A stretch of 53,986 nt of DNA from Salinimicrobium profundisediminis (GTDB taxonomy: Bacteria; Bacteroidota; Bacteroidia; Flavobacteriales; Flavobacteriaceae): positions 1 through 53,986 of the forward strand of contig NZ_JAPJDA010000027.1 of the NCBI RefSeq assembly GCF_026241755.1, read 5' to 3'. Shown here one piece after another: positions 15,998-23,537 of the stretch. A model generated the notes under the pieces. It ran no database searches and was not told the origin of the DNA. It saw nothing but the letters and a program-made list of their open reading frames with translations. Numbering within the stretch: the stretch's first letter is position 1; each line of letters begins with the position of its first letter. The translations under genes and the position numbers were made by a program.

Positions 15998-16672
15998 TTA
16001 CAGAAAGCCCATTTTCTTAGCCTTATTAATTAAAGCAAGATCCCCACCGTCTTCCACCTCAAATATCTCTTTCATTACTTTTTTCCGCTTTTCAATTCCT
16101 GCCAGTGAAAGTGGCACCTTATCAATAAGATCTTTTGTTCTAACTCCTTCTGACAAATGATAGAGAATAGCCCGGTCGTTTTCATTCAGAATTACGTCTG
16201 TGGTTATCTGCCTTCTCATTAAATTAATTATAGATTGGCTATAATGAACTTTTCCTTCAAGAACCTTTTCAAAAGCTTTTAAAAACTCTGTTGGAGTAAT
16301 ATCACTTTTTATTAAGAAAGCTTCGGGATTCAGGTTCTTTAAAATGTTAAGTAGTCTAAGGTTCTCCCCAAACATGGTAAGAACAATCAAAGAAGTTTGC
16401 GGAGATATTTTTCTTAATTTTCTTCCAATATCCTCACCTGAAAGAAATCTATTATCTTTTGACGCCGGTAAACCAATATCAAGTATAACTACATCATAAG
16501 GATGTTCTTTATCTGCATCTTTAATTTTACTATATGCTTCATCACAGTTATTAGCCATATCAATGAAGAATATAATTTCATCTGAAGTGTATGATTGTAA
16601 CAACTTACTCTTATAACCCTCCAGTATTAATGGATGGTCGTCAATCATCAATAATTTTATATTTTTAGGCAT
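15998..16672 (-). CDS. LuxR-type response regulator
   Basis: A 224-residue two-component response regulator. Its receiver domain occupies residues 1-125, with acidic pocket Asp11-Asp12, phosphoacceptor Asp65 in VVILDIGLP, and Lys122 in FLIKSD. The C-terminal part (about 155-224) has the helical spacing of a NarL/LuxR HTH (LNENDRAILYHLSEGVRTKD followed by KRKKVMKEIF) but is divergent. It starts one base after the sensor-kinase stop, so they form a pair. It probably receives phosphate from that kinase and acts as a transcription factor; its targets are unknown. Confidence 0.85.
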   Translation of the reverse strand: MPKNIKLLMIDDHPLILEGYKSKLLQSYTSDEIIFFIDMANNCDEAYSKIKDADKEHPYDVVILDIGLPASKDNRFLSGEDIGRKLRKISPQTSLIVLTMFGENLRLLNILKNLNPEAFLIKSDITPTEFLKAFEKVLEGKVHYSQSIINLMRRQITTDVILNENDRAILYHLSEGVRTKDLIDKVPLSLAGIEKRKKVMKEIFEVEDGGDLALINKAKKMGFL

Positions 16673-16673
16673 T

Positions 16674-18728
16674 TTACACTGGTATTATAATTTCTATTTC
16701 TGTACCTGATTCAGTAGAGTTTATATCAATATTACCCTTGCAGTCGAGAACTCTGTCTTTCATATTAGACAAACCAATACCTTCGGTTGTTTTGGTTAAA
16801 TCAAAACCGCAGCCATTATCTGAAATCCTGAGCAAGATATTTCTTGCCTTGCTTTGAAAATTAACAGTAAATTTGGTGGCTTTGCCATGTTTAGCCGAAT
16901 TCAACAGAGCTTCCTGGATAATTCTATAAAGATTCATCTTAATTTTGTATGGTATTTTTTGCCATTCAATATTTTCATCGGTAATAAGCTCTCCCTTAAC
17001 AAGAAGTATATTTTCATTATCCTGAAGTAAGTTTCTTATTAATTGAAGAAAGCCAACTTCCTTAATCCCATGATTGTGTTGAAGATCATGAGAAATTCTT
17101 CTTATTTCTTCTTCTATAGACTTTAATTCTCCTAAATATTTTTCTTTAATGTCGCGTGATTCTCCACTCTGTTCATAGTGGCTTCCAAGAACAAACCGGA
17201 CTCCGAAAAGTCTGCCTAATACTCCATCATGTAATTCTCTTGATATTCTCATTTTCTCGTTCCTACTTCCTTCTTCTCGCTTTTTTTCTTGCTCCAGTAA
17301 AAGATTATAGATCTCTTCATTAGCCTTGTTCTGCTTTTGTTCAAATTGCAGTTTTTTATTCTTAGCTTTTTGATTTCGGATAACTAGTAAAAGGGAAAAC
17401 AAAAGAACCGTACCTGTTGATCCTGCAATTATCCAATTTCGTTGGGTACTCAATTCGGAATTCCTGGCAATATATTCATCAGTTTCAAACCGTATCCTCT
17501 CAAACTTATTTCTTACAGCCCTCTCAACTCTTATTAAGCTATCATTTAACCTGATATAGTCCAAATAATATTTGGAAGAATTTTTCTTGTCTATTGCAGA
17601 AAGAAAAAGATTAGCTTGAAGTTCATCTCGAAAATTATTCCCGGAACTGGCAAGAGTTTTTGCATCTTTAGAATGTTGGATTGCTCCCAAAGTATCATCT
17701 TGTTGAAGCAGAAATTCGGCTATATGCAACTTATTGACCGTTACTCCAGAAATAAAGGAAAGGCTATCGCGAATATTTAATGCTTTATAAAGTTGAGCCT
17801 TAACCCCTGATGTATCACCTTTTAACAACCTGGTATGGGCGAGATTATCGAGAAGCATTGCGTAAAGTTCTGGGTCTTTGTAGTAAAGACTATCTGTTTC
17901 TAATGCTTTATTAAGATTATTGTCCGCCAGGTTATAGAGCTTCTTATTCTTTAAAGCAACTCCTAAATTATTATAAGACGCTGCTGTTTTAAGTGGATCA
18001 TTTAGCGCCTCAGAATATTCTAAAGCCTCAGAATGATAATTTATCGACATTTCATAATCACCAAGTTCATTATAAATTATTCCAAGATTATTGTAAGACA
18101 TGTAAAGTTGTTTATCCTTTCTCAAGGGCTTAAATTTTTTGATTGCCCGTACAGTATTCACCTCACTTCCTGCATAATCTCTTATATCACTTTGAATTGT
18201 AGCAAGATTTAAAAGCATTCTTCCTGCCATGAACTTATTTTCATCCAATTCATAATATTTATGGGCTCTATTATAGTGCAAATAAGAACTATCCAACAAC
18301 CTATGCTGGTAAAAAAAATTGGCAAGATCCCAGTTAGCCTCAGCAATGGCTGCTGTATCTCCTATCACCTGTGAAAGTTTCATGTTTTTACTGTTCCAAA
18401 AGCGGAATTGAGCAGAGTCTTCTTGTTTATAGTAAGAATATGCCAACTGAGAAAAGAGTACATTCTCCAAAGAATCATTATATAATTCACTCAATACCTG
18501 TTTTTTAAGATTTTCTGAAAATTTATTGGCCTTGATAGAATCTAATATTTCCGAATAGTATTTATTCTCCACACCAGAAGATTTTTTTAAGCCTCCATCA
18601 GAGCAAGAGAACAAAAATACCGTCATCAATAAATAAAAGAATAATTTAAAAAAAACAGGGTTCTGCAGAGAACCCTGTTTATATTTTTGATATAAAATTA
18701 AATTTCTAATCGGTATTCTTATCGTCAT
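16674..18728 (-). CDS. TPR-containing sensor histidine kinase (HisKA_3/HATPase)
   Basis: About 684 residues. A lipoprotein-like signal (FFYLLMTVFLFSC) is followed by tetratricopeptide repeats over about 60-390 (SYNNLGIIYNELGDYEMSIN, SYNNLGVALKNKKLYNLADN). Then comes a membrane segment near 430 (WIIAGSTGTVLLFSLLLVI), a coiled coil, the HisKA_3 phosphoacceptor MRISRELHDGVLGRLFG and an HATPase domain (RIIQEALLNSAKHG, ISDNGCGFDL, GIGLSNMKDRV). It senses an envelope signal through the TPR region. The start is uncertain: ATG at 18728 overlaps the upstream lipoprotein and runs through a terminator hairpin, while ATG 18626 leaves almost no signal n-region. The response regulator follows after one base. 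Confidence 0.88.
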   Translation of the reverse strand: MTIRIPIRNLILYQKYKQGSLQNPVFFKLFFYLLMTVFLFSCSDGGLKKSSGVENKYYSEILDSIKANKFSENLKKQVLSELYNDSLENVLFSQLAYSYYKQEDSAQFRFWNSKNMKLSQVIGDTAAIAEANWDLANFFYQHRLLDSSYLHYNRAHKYYELDENKFMAGRMLLNLATIQSDIRDYAGSEVNTVRAIKKFKPLRKDKQLYMSYNNLGIIYNELGDYEMSINYHSEALEYSEALNDPLKTAASYNNLGVALKNKKLYNLADNNLNKALETDSLYYKDPELYAMLLDNLAHTRLLKGDTSGVKAQLYKALNIRDSLSFISGVTVNKLHIAEFLLQQDDTLGAIQHSKDAKTLASSGNNFRDELQANLFLSAIDKKNSSKYYLDYIRLNDSLIRVERAVRNKFERIRFETDEYIARNSELSTQRNWIIAGSTGTVLLFSLLLVIRNQKAKNKKLQFEQKQNKANEEIYNLLLEQEKKREEGSRNEKMRISRELHDGVLGRLFGVRFVLGSHYEQSGESRDIKEKYLGELKSIEEEIRRISHDLQHNHGIKEVGFLQLIRNLLQDNENILLVKGELITDENIEWQKIPYKIKMNLYRIIQEALLNSAKHGKATKFTVNFQSKARNILLRISDNGCGFDLTKTTEGIGLSNMKDRVLDCKGNIDINSTESGTEIEIIIPV
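18643..18680 (-). terminator. Strong intrinsic terminator after the small lipoprotein gene
   Basis: On the minus strand a 12-bp perfect stem (AAACAGGGTTCT with AGAACCCTGTTT, 18653-18680) with a 4-base loop is followed by a run of T. It lies 26 bp after the stop of the small lipoprotein gene and inside the longest possible reading frame of the histidine kinase. It may attenuate kinase expression relative to the lipoprotein. Confidence 0.85.
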
Positions 18729-18876
18729 CTATCTCTTTCTTTTGATCACCTGTATCAGCAAAGATTTCCACCTCTTCGCCGGCTTTTACAGTACTCCCGG
18801 TTATTTCTTCCGGATCACACGAAACAAAGCTTCCTGATGTAAATATAAAGAATAAAAACATTGTTAACCTTTTCAT
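18706..18876 (-). CDS. Small lipoprotein upstream of the sensor kinase
   Basis: A 56-residue gene. The signal peptide MKRLTMFLFFIFTSGSFVSC ends in the lipobox FVS-C at Cys20. Only 36 mostly acidic residues follow, including DPEEITGS and GEEVEIFADTGDQKKEIDDD. It precedes the TPR histidine kinase in the same direction and ends just before a strong terminator. It could be a signal or accessory component of the two-component system, or an independently abundant small lipoprotein. Function unknown; the clean lipobox is the main reason to believe it. Confidence 0.7.
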   Translation of the reverse strand: MKRLTMFLFFIFTSGSFVSCDPEEITGSTVKAGEEVEIFADTGDQKKEIDDDKNTD

Positions 18877-19091
18877 AATTAAAAGAATTTTTAGAATTGT
18901 TGATTAATCCAAATCACCTGCGTTAAGGCGATTGAATTTTTTTGAGTCTTACTAAGAATTCTTAATTATTTGTTAACGATTCAAAATTAGAGCTTAAACT
19001 TTGAGAATTTTGTCTCGGGATATTCTAAAAGGCAGAATGCAGCATTCTGATGGTATTTAACATCATTCAAAGGGTAGATGGCATCATTTTA

Positions 19092-19823
19092 CTATGAAAC
19101 AATAGCCAAAGGAGAAGAATAATTGTTCTTTATCTGGTCAACTCTAGTTCTGTAAGACCTGGAAAAGGGAATACTTAATGAATTATCATCTAAAAAAATA
19201 AGGGATCTGGCAAAATTTATCCGTGAGATATGCCTTACGTTTATTATGTAACTATTATGGATCCTGAGAAAATTTGAGGGAAGTGCGAACTCAAACAGCT
19301 TTAAAGTTTTAAAAGCAGTAACTTTCCTGTTTTGAATTAAGTAAAAGTCGGTTGTGTTATTATCTGCTTGTAAATAAAGAACATCATTCAAATCAATTAT
19401 TTGATAGTCAGAATAAGATTTCAAACAAATCTTCCCATGGTTCTTTTTAGCCCATTCTTTGCTATATTTCACAAGAAATTTTCTGAACTCAAAATGACTT
19501 ACAGGTTTTAGGAGGTAGTCTTTGAAATCATTCTTAATAACATCATAAGCTTTTCTTTTTGAATTTGACAAGGCAACAAAAGCCGGAATTTCGTCCACAT
19601 AAGGATATAAATCTTTTACAAGGTTAAATGGATTTTTTATGCCGTCGTTTTTATCTATATCTAAAAAAACCAGGGCTGGAGCTTCTATCATCATTTTATC
19701 TAAAGCTTCTTTTGGTTCATTAGAGTTAAATAAAAATTTAAAATGAGGAAAGTCAGAAAAGATATTGGCCAAATCATCTCTGGTCTTTTTGTCACACCCT
19801 ACTATTGAAAAAGTATGTTCCAC
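19092..19823 (-). CDS. LytTR-family response regulator
   Basis: A 243-residue response regulator. The receiver domain has phosphoacceptor Asp55 (LVFLDIDKND) and Lys106 (KDYLLKPVSH). The LytTR DNA-binding domain (about 133-235) has ICLKSYSDYQIIDLNDVLYL, then NFLRIHNSYIINVRHISRI and a C-terminal IPFSRSYR. LytTR domains bind short repeated DNA elements. No cognate kinase is adjacent. A copy of the recurring 23-bp motif lies 164 bp upstream of its start, and better copies stand before the secretion operons and an RHS cassette. This makes the protein the prime candidate for their regulator, although this is inference. Confidence 0.88.
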   Translation of the reverse strand: MEHTFSIVGCDKKTRDDLANIFSDFPHFKFLFNSNEPKEALDKMMIEAPALVFLDIDKNDGIKNPFNLVKDLYPYVDEIPAFVALSNSKRKAYDVIKNDFKDYLLKPVSHFEFRKFLVKYSKEWAKKNHGKICLKSYSDYQIIDLNDVLYLQADNNTTDFYLIQNRKVTAFKTLKLFEFALPSNFLRIHNSYIINVRHISRINFARSLIFLDDNSLSIPFSRSYRTRVDQIKNNYSSPLAIVS

Positions 19824-19902
19824 TCACTTAGCTTGGATTTGTACTAAAATAGAAGGAGAGCAAAGCCCTCCTTCCTACTTGCTAACCAAATTGCTATGAG
19901 AA

Positions 19903-19929
19903 AAAAACTTGCCCCTACCACAAGTTTTT
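19903..19929. terminator. Weak hairpin with A/T arms
   Basis: A 9-bp stem (AAAAACTTG with CAAGTTTTT) with a 9-base loop in the 315-bp gap between the LytTR gene and the metalloprotease. It could terminate in either direction, but it lies upstream of the LytTR gene and well beyond the M57 terminator. Its role is unclear. Nothing coding was seen in 19824-20088. Confidence 0.3.
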
Positions 19930-19986
19930 AAATACATTGCTTAACAGATGCAAAATTATTCCAGAAGAAAAATCAGGAGGTACGGT

Positions 19987-20009
19987 TTTCCATAAAAAAA
20001 GTAGGGATT
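19987..20009. promoter_or_regulatory. Recurrent 23-bp motif, site 1 (weaker copy)
   Basis: TTTCCATA-N7-TAGGGATT, upstream of the LytTR response-regulator gene. It shares TAAAAAAAGTAGGG exactly with the copy upstream of operon 2 at 43959. The dyad is imperfect, and a further TACGGTTTT lies directly beside it at 19981. Possible autoregulation site. Confidence 0.45.
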
Positions 20010-20088
20010 AAAGCAACATTGAACTCTACTCATTCTGTTCTTCAGAAACAGACTGAATATTATATAGTTTTATATAAAAAATTAAATT

Positions 20089-20121
20089 AAAAGGGAGCCA
20101 CCCATTAGAGTACTCCCTTTT
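20089..20121 (-). terminator. Intrinsic terminator after the M57 protease gene
   Basis: The stem AAAAGGGAG pairs with CTCCCTTTT (9 bp), ending in a T run on the minus strand, 17 bp after the protease stop codon. Confidence 0.75.
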
Positions 20122-20138
20122 AATTCTACCACGAATCC

Positions 20139-20975
20139 CTAATAAAGGTATCCTAATGCTACCTCATCATAATACCCAAAATTCCCGTCTTCATTCGCAC
20201 CGAAGCAGGCGAGCATTACAGATGTGGGATCATATCCTGTCGGAGTCCCCGGGATGTGGACTGCACCGTCTGGATCCGCATTTTCTCCACTTTGCCCACA
20301 ACTCTGCCTACTGAACCAATCTGTGTGGCGGAGACCTACAGCATGACCAATTTCATGCGTTATCACATGTTCATTTGTTGCAGTGCTATAACTTTCCATC
20401 CCTGAAAAAATCTGCACATACTTATAAGGATCACCATTTTCAGGAAATCCCGCTACCCCACCTGCTTGACCATTCGGATTTTGATATACTACAATATCGT
20501 ACGGATCATAATTTGTACCAAAGGTCAGGGTGAAATTCAATCCGATATTAAGAGCATTGTAATTATTAATAGCTCTTTGTAAAGCTGATCTTTGTTTTGA
20601 GCTTAAACCCTGTCCTGCGCCACCCGTATACCCTATAACATTCACATTCCTGGGACTACTCACCAGGTTGTAGGTTCGATACTGTTTAGTTGTAATTTTT
20701 CCCGGCTGCATGTCCTTCAACTGATCAAGGGTCATAAGGATATCCCCTTCCAATAGGAGCGTTTTCTCAGTAGAGCCATCGGGAAGTAACATATCTATGA
20801 CTTCCACATCATTATTATTAAAATGTAAAGATGAGATCAGTTCCAGAGTTTTCTCGGAAATTTCTTGTCCCTGTTTTTCAATAGCAACGTTTTCTTCAAC
20901 CGTAACATCTTCCTTTTCGCAAGAGGCAAAGAAAGCCAAAACTACAGCGGTTAAAATTCCATGGTAATACTTCAT
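20139..20975 (-). CDS. Exported M57-type zinc metalloprotease (HEIGH), lipoprotein
   Basis: A 278-residue lipoprotein (lipobox FFAS-C at Cys19). The C-terminal catalytic domain has the zinc motif HEIGHAVGLRHTD and a Met-turn-like SVMLACFGAN, as in the dual-action HEIGH metallopeptidases of family M57. The segment PYDIVVYQNPNGQAGG fits the beta strand before the active helix. A propeptide-like acidic region covers residues 20-95. It is exported and membrane-anchored, and probably cleaves surface or extracellular proteins. It is divergent from the pseudopilin operon and shares with it a 261-bp intergenic region holding two palindromic motif copies. It may therefore belong to the same regulon. 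Confidence 0.88.
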   Translation of the reverse strand: MKYYHGILTAVVLAFFASCEKEDVTVEENVAIEKQGQEISEKTLELISSLHFNNNDVEVIDMLLPDGSTEKTLLLEGDILMTLDQLKDMQPGKITTKQYRTYNLVSSPRNVNVIGYTGGAGQGLSSKQRSALQRAINNYNALNIGLNFTLTFGTNYDPYDIVVYQNPNGQAGGVAGFPENGDPYKYVQIFSGMESYSTATNEHVITHEIGHAVGLRHTDWFSRQSCGQSGENADPDGAVHIPGTPTGYDPTSVMLACFGANEDGNFGYYDEVALGYLY

Positions 20976-21040
20976 AATAAATAGATTTTGAGGTTAATAG
21001 ACGTCTAAACTAGAAATGCACCAGTTCCTCTTCGAAAGAA

Positions 21041-21063
21041 AAACCGTAAAATATTTACGGTTT
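21041..21063. promoter_or_regulatory. Recurrent 23-bp palindrome, site 2
   Basis: AAACCGTA-N7-TACGGTTT, a perfect dyad whose arms extend to 10 bp with a 3-base centre. It lies between the M57 gene and the pseudopilin operon, 66 bp upstream of the former and 173 bp upstream of the latter. Same structure as the copies at 21170, 38456, 35981 and 43959. Confidence 0.7.
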
Positions 21064-21169
21064 ACCACATCTTAGGAAAAGTTTAACTACAAGGTTTGTA
21101 AAATTCAGCAATTAAATCAATCGCTGAATAGACAGTTTTATTTAAATATTCAACTTTAAAATACTCATC

Positions 21170-21192
21170 AACCCGTAAAAAATTTACGGGTT
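21170..21192. promoter_or_regulatory. Recurrent 23-bp palindrome, site 3
   Basis: AACCCGTA-N7-TACGGGTT, a perfect dyad (10-bp arms, 3-base centre) 44 bp upstream of the pseudopilin start. Compensating changes in both arms relative to site 2 keep the symmetry, which argues for a protein-binding site or a selected palindrome rather than chance. Confidence 0.72.
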
Positions 21193-21236
21193 TCCCACCT
21201 GAAATTTTATCCTGAAACCACTAAAATTGTTCTACT

Positions 21237-21638
21237 ATGAGAATTAAAAAAATACCTTCGTTTAACCTCCAGGAAATGCTAATTGTGTTGGCTATTTTAG
21301 GTATCCTGTTGCTAATTGCCCTTCCTAATTTTATGCCTTTGATAAGTAAAACAAAAGCGCAGGAGGCTCAGATTCAATTGAAGTACATCTCGAACCTACA
21401 GAGACAGTTTCAATATCTTCATTCAAAATATTCGGCCGATTTCAATGAGATTAATTATGAGGCACCACGTACAGTCCTGGAAAATGGAAGTGCAAATTAC
21501 CGGTACGAAGTGACAGAAGCCTCGGTTAACACCTATAAAGTACGTGCTACTGCTGTGGTGGATTTTGATGGAGACGGCATTTATAATGTCTGGGAGATTG
21601 ACAATGAAGGGAATCCAAAACAAATAATTAAAGATTGA
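21237..21638 (+). CDS. Major-type pseudopilin (GspG/PilA-like)
   Basis: A 133-residue type II/IV prepilin-like protein. A short basic leader is followed by the class III signal FNLQEMLIVLAILGILLLIA with Glu at +5. The residue before the predicted cleavage point is Ser instead of the canonical Gly. A long N-terminal helix and a small beta domain follow, the latter containing FDGDGIYNVWEID, an Asp-rich calcium-like loop as in GspG. It is the first gene of operon 1, with its stop overlapping the peptidase start. Probably the main subunit of the pseudopilus. Confidence 0.87.
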   Translation: MRIKKIPSFNLQEMLIVLAILGILLLIALPNFMPLISKTKAQEAQIQLKYISNLQRQFQYLHSKYSADFNEINYEAPRTVLENGSANYRYEVTEASVNTYKVRATAVVDFDGDGIYNVWEIDNEGNPKQIIKD

Positions 21639-22129
21639 TAGTCACACTTGTTTTTAGAATTTTACTCATAACCGGCCTTTCAATTATCTTTTATCAGGAT
21701 GTAAAGGAACGGGCTGTATGGTGGTTTCTATTCCCTCTGTTCACTTTAATAGCAGGTTACTTCCATTTTACTGGAAGCCTTTCCTGGCTTTTTCTACCCA
21801 ACATTGTTTTTAATGTCGCGGCTGTTGCAGGAATATGTTTGATGGCATTCTTGTATGCTCATTATAAGATGAGGGTTAACTTTCTAAAAGAGGCTATTGG
21901 TTTAGGAGACATTTTGTTTTTTTTAGGTCTGGCAGTATCTTTTCCTTCAGAAACTTTTCTAATCATCCTTGTTTTTAGCATGATTTTTTCCCTAGGACTC
22001 CATGCCTTTGTTTCCCGAAGGAAAAAAAATGAGACGGTGCCCCTCGCGGGATATGCCTCCTTATTTTTAATATTTATCTATTTGTGCAGTTGGTCCGGAC
22101 TTTATAAAAACCTGTATTTTATTGGATAA
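21635..22129 (+). CDS. Prepilin peptidase, A24 type, without methylase domain (GspO/PilD-like)
   Basis: About 164 residues, almost entirely membrane helices. The two catalytic aspartates of A24 aspartic prepilin peptidases are visible: Asp22 in IFYQDVKERAVWW and Asp92 in the GxGD motif AIGLGDILFFLGLAV. The N-terminal cytoplasmic methyltransferase domain with Cys motifs of classical PilD is absent, as in archaeal and minimal peptidases. The start is a TTG at 21635 overlapping the pseudopilin stop. It should process the pseudopilins of both operons. Confidence 0.85.
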   Translation: MIVTLVFRILLITGLSIIFYQDVKERAVWWFLFPLFTLIAGYFHFTGSLSWLFLPNIVFNVAAVAGICLMAFLYAHYKMRVNFLKEAIGLGDILFFLGLAVSFPSETFLIILVFSMIFSLGLHAFVSRRKKNETVPLAGYASLFLIFIYLCSWSGLYKNLYFIG

Positions 22130-23537
22130 CCAGTTTCACATCCCGGTATCTTTAAAGCAGCTGATAACGGCAAATCAGGCTTTTCATCACAGGATTGTTC
22201 CTGTAGAAAAGCGGGAAAATAATGTCATTTTTCGAACTGATGCAGAAAACCTTTCCGAACTGGAACAGGAACTTCAAATACTTTTGGGCTATGATGTAAA
22301 GCTTGAGAAGGAAACTTCAACTACCTTACAATCATACCTCTCCCTCAATTATAGGCAAACTACAACTGCAGAAACAGAAGAACTGAACTATAAGAATAAT
22401 TTTCTGCAACAACTGCTTCAAACCGCCAAAGATTACGGTAGTAGTGACATCCATTTAGAACCATATGAGGACCGATGTAGAGTGCGCTTGAGGTTGGACG
22501 GAAAATTAAAAGAACAATTCTCAATTTCTTCAACCGAGTATCCACAAATCATTAACCAGATCAAAATCCAGGCTGGATTGGATATTTCTCAAAAAAGACT
22601 TTCTCAGGATGGACGAATAACTGTAAAGTCTGCTCTGGAAGATTTTGATATTAGGGTCTCTACATTGCCAACACTCCACGGGGAAAAGATAGTGCTTCGT
22701 ATTCTTAAAAGAGATGCTGAAGAAGTGAGTTTAACTGACCTGGGATTTACGGAAAAGGAACTATCTCTCTACATGGAAGGGATCAAAAAACCAAACGGGA
22801 TTATACTGCTCTCCGGTCCTACAGGATCTGGAAAGACTACAACTCTGTACGGCACACTTAAAATACTGAATCAGGAAACCACTAACATACTCACCATTGA
22901 GGATCCTATAGAGTACACTTTAGCAGGAGTTAATCAGGTACAGCTGAAAGAAGATATAGGATTTGATTTTCCGGCGGCATTAAGGACTTTTCTTCGCCAG
23001 GACCCCGATATAATAATGGTTGGGGAAATAAGAGATGAGAAAACGGCCACGATGGCCATAAAAGCTGCCTTAACAGGACACCTGGTACTTTCTACCATTC
23101 ACACTAACTCGGCCTGGTCTACCATTTCCCGGCTTATCGACATGGGGATTCCTTCCTATCTCATTTCCAGCACCCTAAACCTCAGTGTGGCCCAGCGCCT
23201 GGTGAGAAAATTATGCAATAACTGTAAACAAGCGGCAGCAATTAAAGAAGCCGCTTTGCCAGAAGGTTTTAAAGTTCCTGTAGAAATGACTGAACATTTT
23301 TTACCGGTAGGCTGTCCAACCTGTTTTCATACAGGATACCAAGGAAGAAAAGCAATTTATGAAATCGTGCCGATTACCAAAAGTCTTGAACCATCAATAA
23401 GGCAGAACGAAGCTGAAATTGATAGTTACTTTTTAGAGAAAAATTTATCCACGCTAAAGACCAATGCTATTCGGATGATCATTTCAGGAGAAACCTCTAT
23501 TGAAGAGGTTTATTCCCTACTAAACAATGAAAACTAA
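22122..23537 (+). CDS. gspE: Assembly ATPase GspE/PilB
   Basis: A 471-residue secretion ATPase. The N-terminal domain is short. Then come the Asp box (GSSDIHLEPYEDRCRVRLRL), Walker A GPTGSGKTTTLYG at residue 232, Walker B DPDIIMVGEIRDEKT, and the His box TGHLVLSTIHTN. A four-cysteine zinc motif (LCNNC and GCPTCFHTGYQGR) typical of GspE/PilB, not of PilT, is also present. It powers pseudopilus assembly from the cytoplasm. The start is a TTG at 22122 overlapping the peptidase gene. The matching platform protein GspF is not in this operon but in operon 2. Confidence 0.95.
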   Translation: MDNQFHIPVSLKQLITANQAFHHRIVPVEKRENNVIFRTDAENLSELEQELQILLGYDVKLEKETSTTLQSYLSLNYRQTTTAETEELNYKNNFLQQLLQTAKDYGSSDIHLEPYEDRCRVRLRLDGKLKEQFSISSTEYPQIINQIKIQAGLDISQKRLSQDGRITVKSALEDFDIRVSTLPTLHGEKIVLRILKRDAEEVSLTDLGFTEKELSLYMEGIKKPNGIILLSGPTGSGKTTTLYGTLKILNQETTNILTIEDPIEYTLAGVNQVQLKEDIGFDFPAALRTFLRQDPDIIMVGEIRDEKTATMAIKAALTGHLVLSTIHTNSAWSTISRLIDMGIPSYLISSTLNLSVAQRLVRKLCNNCKQAAAIKEAALPEGFKVPVEMTEHFLPVGCPTCFHTGYQGRKAIYEIVPITKSLEPSIRQNEAEIDSYFLEKNLSTLKTNAIRMIISGETSIEEVYSLLNNEN

